From contig CALGGV010000108.1 in assembly GCA_937915725.1 (NCBI GenBank), positions 1 through 8,271 on the forward strand: DNA of 8,271 nucleotides, given 5' to 3'. Position numbers and translations under genes: made by a program. The notes beneath the pieces were generated by a model. That model did no database searches. It had not been told where the DNA came from and saw nothing but the letters and a program-made list of their open reading frames with translations. Every line of letters begins with the position of its first letter. Position 1 is the stretch's first letter. Shown in pieces: positions 5,673 through 8,271 of the stretch. The DNA is from an uncultured Selenomonadales bacterium (GTDB lineage Bacteria > Bacillota > Negativicutes > Selenomonadales > Selenomonadaceae).

Positions 5673-5700
5673 TAGGGATTAAAGACTAAAGACTAGGGAA
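5673..5700. repeat. Heptanucleotide tandem repeat, four units
   Basis: Four heptamers in a row, TAGGGAT, TAAAGAC, TAAAGAC, TAGGGAA, followed by TTTTT. It is the same family (TARRGAY-like) as the array at 3776-3796. Its last units form the left arm of the ppaC terminator. Confidence 0.7.
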
Positions 5701-5719
5701 TTTTTCTCTAGTCTTTTTT
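5688..5719 (+). terminator. Terminator of ppaC
   Basis: AAAGACTAG (5688-5696) pairs perfectly with CTAGTCTTT (5708-5716) around an 11-base loop and runs into TTTTTT (5714-5719). It lies 27 bases after the stop codon. Confidence 0.85.
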
Positions 5720-5745
5720 GTTGTAAAAAAAATTTGTACTATACC

Positions 5746-5776
5746 TTGACAAGTACAAGGCGGGGGGGGGTATTAT
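5746..5776 (+). promoter_or_regulatory. Promoter of the RTX gene, interrupted by a G9 tract
   Basis: The -35 is TTGACA (5746-5751, exact) and the likely -10 is TATTAT (5771-5776). The spacer is 19 bases, two longer than optimal, and its last nine bases are all G (5762-5770). Losing two G would give the ideal 17. The -35 lies in the palindrome CTTGACAAG (5745-5753). Upstream DNA is A/T-rich, like an UP element. The leader would be about 45 bases. Confidence 0.6.
5762..5770. repeat. Homopolymeric G9 tract
   Basis: Nine consecutive G in otherwise AT-rich DNA, ending just before the -10 box. Runs of this length slip during replication and are typical of contingency loci. Because the run can also be misread, the exact length is uncertain. 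Confidence 0.85.
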
Positions 5777-5808
5777 ATATTTGAAAAGTTTATAGAAATG
5801 TTTTGAGT

Positions 5809-5817
5809 TAAGGAGGT
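5809..5817 (+). promoter_or_regulatory. Ribosome binding site of the RTX gene
   Basis: TAAGGAGGT is fully complementary to the anti-Shine-Dalgarno sequence, 8 bases before the ATG at 5826. It fixes the start codon and implies efficient translation. Confidence 0.9.
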
Positions 5818-5825
5818 AGATTGTT

Positions 5826-8271
5826 ATGAAGGATTTAAATTTTAATATCCAGCGTTTTGGATTTACCAATGGTGATGATAAAGTTGAAAATTACTATAAG
5901 AATACAATCATAAGCGCGTTGGGCGGAAATGATACTGTTCGTAACTATGGTGCCAACACTACAATAAACGGCGGAGAGGGTAAAGATTGGCTTTTTAATT
6001 TTGTTTCTAAATCTGTAGTTATTGGCGGTGCAGGTGATGATACCATAGCAAATCTTAGCGTCGAATGCAATAACGCCAATTATAACGGAGAAACTACAAC
6101 TATAAAAGAATATGTATGGATTAAATATACAGGGAGCGGTATACCGCTTGCTTATCCTGATAGATATTTTGACAATGGTTATCAAGCATGGATGATACGC
6201 GTTGCAAATTCGGTTAATTACACTGTCAATAAGTACAGTACGATAATTGGCGGCGCGGGCAACGATTCCATCAATTTATATAGTCTTTATGCAAAAAACA
6301 ATGCAAGTAATGCGGTTGTTCAGTATAATGTTGGCGACGGCAACGATACTATTTACGGTTTCCATGCGAATGATACTTTGCAAATAATCGGCGCAAGCTA
6401 TACTACAATGAAGAGTGGCGCGGATTTAAAAGTTAATGTTGGTAGCGGTTCCATTTTACTTCAAGGTGCTGCAAATACGGCTGTTAATATTGTTACAATG
6501 AGCGGCGGTAGTGGCGGCGATACAACTCCTGCAGATACATTGCCTGTTGGTCTTTCAATTAGCAATTCAGTTTTAACGGCGTCCAATAAATTTACAGGCA
6601 ACGAAATAAATGTTGAAGATTATAAAAGTAAAAACGTAACAAAAGTAGATGCAACCGCACTTTCTAAATCTGTAACAATTAACGGTAGCGATTATGTGAA
6701 CAATTCCATAAAAGGCGGCTCCGGCGCAGATGACATTAACGGAAGTATTAATAAAGATACAATTTATGGCGGTGGTGGTGACGATATACTTTATGGTGAC
6801 GCAGGTGAAGATACAATTTATGGTGGTAGCGGTAATGATAAAGTGATGGGTGGACTTGACAATGATGAACTTTACGGCGACGCGGGCAATGATAAACTTT
6901 TTGGCGGTCCCGGCAACGATTTAATTTATGGTGGTGCGGATAATGATGAGCTTTACGGCAACGCAGAATCAGATACCTTGAATGGCGGAGCAGGAACTAA
7001 CACACTTAACGGCGGCGACGGCGCAGATGTTTTTGTAAACAACGGCGGCAACGATTATATTTACGATTATAAAGCCGGTGAAGATAAAGTATCACTAACA
7101 AGCGGTTCAATCACTTCAGCGCAACTTTCAAATTCTGACGTTGTTCTAACTATAAGCACGGGCAAAAAAATAACAGTCAAAGGCGGCAAAAATCAAGAAA
7201 TTACAGTTGTTGACTCTAAAGGCAATACAACTAAAAAAGTTTATCCTGAAACTGTAATTACAGGTAAACATATAAACACCACTGTAGATAACACGATACT
7301 TTCAGGCGGTTCAAATAATGATACTATCGAATCTTACGGCAACAAAGTTAAAATTTATGGATATGACGGCAATGATATTATTCAAAACGGCAAAAAACAA
7401 ATCTTTTTCTCTGGCGGCGGAAACAACAGTACAATAAGTGGTGGCGCAGGTAATGACTCAATCACAAATTTTGGTTCCAATGCAACAATTTCCGGCGATG
7501 CAGGGAATGATACAATTTCAAATAATGGTGACAATGTGACAATTTCAGGTGGTGCAGACAAAGACTCAATTTCCAATATTAGTAATAATGTTTCAATCAA
7601 TGGCGGCGACGGCGACGACACTTTATACAGCAAAATAGATACAAGTAACTCACTTAGTTTGCAGATTTTGCAACTTCAAAAAAAATCAGCGACCGTTACA
7701 ATTATTGGTGGTAAAGGCAATGATAATATCAGCGGTTATACTGCCGCTAATTTGTACCAATACGCAAACGGCGACGGTAACGATACTATTTATGGTTTTG
7801 ATGCTGACGATACATTAAAAATTACCGGCGCAAAATATTCTACTACTAAAAGTGGTAGTGATTTAAAAGTGAACGTCGGCACAGGTTCAATTTTACTCAA
7901 AAATGCCGCAAATATCGCAGTTAATATTGACGGTACGCTTGACAGCGGTAATACTTCATTGCCAACAGGTCTTTCAATTAAAAATTCAGTTTTGACGGCT
8001 GCAAAAACTTTCACCGGCAACAAAATTGACTTAGCAGATTACCCGACTGCAACAAAAGTAAATGCCTCTGCACTTACAAAATCTGTAAGCATTATTGGAA
8101 GTTCGGCTACTAATTCACTTAAAGGCGGAAGTAATGCAGATACAATCAATGGCAATGCAGGCAACGATACAATTTATGGCGGCTCAGGAAATGATAAAAT
8201 CTACGGCGGCAATGACAACGATATACTTTATGGCGAGGCAGGAAACGATACGATTTACGGCGACGCAGGGG
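5826..8271 (+). CDS. Large RTX-type calcium-binding repeat protein, 3' end beyond window
   Basis: Open for all 815 visible codons with no stop. The protein starts MKDLNFNIQRFG, without a Sec signal peptide, and then consists of glycine- and aspartate-rich repeats. Canonical RTX nonapeptides (GGxGxDxUx) form arrays at residues 297-420 and from 767 to the window end, with scattered units such as GGAGDDTI near 66 and GGAGNDSI near 140. These bind Ca2+ and fold into a parallel beta-roll outside the cell. RTX proteins are usually exported by type I secretion with a C-terminal signal, which would lie outside the window. A module of about 460-480 residues occurs twice (from about 26 and 489). A segment at 78-138 is non-repetitive and contains the only cysteine (81). 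Likely role: surface or secreted adhesin, matrix or S-layer-like protein; no enzymatic domain is visible. Confidence 0.88.
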   Translation, partial: MKDLNFNIQRFGFTNGDDKVENYYKNTIISALGGNDTVRNYGANTTINGGEGKDWLFNFVSKSVVIGGAGDDTIANLSVECNNANYNGETTTIKEYVWIKYTGSGIPLAYPDRYFDNGYQAWMIRVANSVNYTVNKYSTIIGGAGNDSINLYSLYAKNNASNAVVQYNVGDGNDTIYGFHANDTLQIIGASYTTMKSGADLKVNVGSGSILLQGAANTAVNIVTMSGGSGGDTTPADTLPVGLSISNSVLTASNKFTGNEINVEDYKSKNVTKVDATALSKSVTINGSDYVNNSIKGGSGADDINGSINKDTIYGGGGDDILYGDAGEDTIYGGSGNDKVMGGLDNDELYGDAGNDKLFGGPGNDLIYGGADNDELYGNAESDTLNGGAGTNTLNGGDGADVFVNNGGNDYIYDYKAGEDKVSLTSGSITSAQLSNSDVVLTISTGKKITVKGGKNQEITVVDSKGNTTKKVYPETVITGKHINTTVDNTILSGGSNNDTIESYGNKVKIYGYDGNDIIQNGKKQIFFSGGGNNSTISGGAGNDSITNFGSNATISGDAGNDTISNNGDNVTISGGADKDSISNISNNVSINGGDGDDTLYSKIDTSNSLSLQILQLQKKSATVTIIGGKGNDNISGYTAANLYQYANGDGNDTIYGFDADDTLKITGAKYSTTKSGSDLKVNVGTGSILLKNAANIAVNIDGTLDSGNTSLPTGLSIKNSVLTAAKTFTGNKIDLADYPTATKVNASALTKSVSIIGSSATNSLKGGSNADTINGNAGNDTIYGGSGNDKIYGGNDNDILYGEAGNDTIYGDAG
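6324..6773 (+). repeat. RTX protein internal repeat, copy A (residues 167-316)
   Basis: Encodes the block GDGNDTIYGF, then SG-DLKVNVG-GSILL, a short Gly/Thr linker, LP-GLSI-NSVLTA, FTGN and KGGS-AD-ING, leading into an RTX array. The same order recurs in copy B 1437 bases downstream, in frame. Copy A is 27 bases longer, with a GGSGGDTT-type linker. Confidence 0.85.
7761..8183 (+). repeat. RTX protein internal repeat, copy B (residues 646-786)
   Basis: Second copy of the block at 6324-6773. Protein motifs are conserved while many codons differ, so the duplication is not recent. It again leads directly into an RTX array, suggesting that a further module may follow beyond the window. Confidence 0.85.

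Noticed and set aside
6714..7085. Possible CRISPR-like or DNA-level tandem array
   Set aside because: The period is 27 bases (nine codons) with coding-frame conservation at the amino acid level and synonymous variation; it is an RTX protein array, not repeats with spacers.
5835..8023. Minus-strand open frames inside the RTX gene (5835-6185, 7382-7633, 7790-8023)
   Set aside because: They are antisense to repetitive Gly/Asp/Asn codons, which leave few stops on the opposite strand; composition is periodic and no ribosome binding sites are seen.

Overview
The window looks like a chromosomal segment of a low-GC bacterium, probably a diderm Firmicute of the Negativicutes (Selenomonas-like). This is inferred from AGGAGG-type ribosome binding sites, sigma-A-like promoters (two of them exact TTGACA / 17 bp / TATAAT), the leftward gene order rph, rdgB, yfcE-type phosphoesterase, a family II pyrophosphatase with CBS-DRTGG regulatory domains, and a large RTX-type calcium-binding protein of the kind exported across an outer membrane. 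No 16S or protein search was possible, so the taxon is a guess.

Layout, left to right. (1) 1-257: end of an RsuA/RluB-type pseudouridine synthase, then a bidirectional terminator. (2) 258-625: a Fur-box-like palindrome and an unlisted 45-residue membrane protein gene (488-625), whose 3' end overlaps the phosphoesterase gene facing it. (3) 617-2520, minus strand: RNase PH, XTP/dITP pyrophosphatase and a YfcE/MJ0936-type metallophosphoesterase, an RNA-maturation and nucleotide-housekeeping cluster. (4) 2603-3170, plus strand: a five-tRNA operon (Gly-GCC, Gly-GCC, CAT anticodon, Arg-ACG, Tyr-GTA) with a perfect promoter, a leader hairpin and a terminator. (5) 3199-3308: three consecutive hairpins, the first acting as a terminator for the minus-strand gene that follows. 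(6) 3371-5719: an orphan DhaM-like PTS protein (minus) divergent from the CBS-DRTGG pyrophosphatase ppaC (plus), each with its own promoter. (7) 5746-8271: a promoter with a nine-G run in its spacer, followed by an open-ended RTX gene of at least 815 codons.

No gene-free stretch exceeds about 255 bases. The most interesting signals are the G9 tract between the -35 and -10 elements of the RTX gene (a candidate phase-variation switch), the duplicated modules of about 460-480 residues in the RTX protein, the Fur-box/microprotein locus, and matching heptanucleotide arrays on both sides of ppaC. The housekeeping genes look ordinary.
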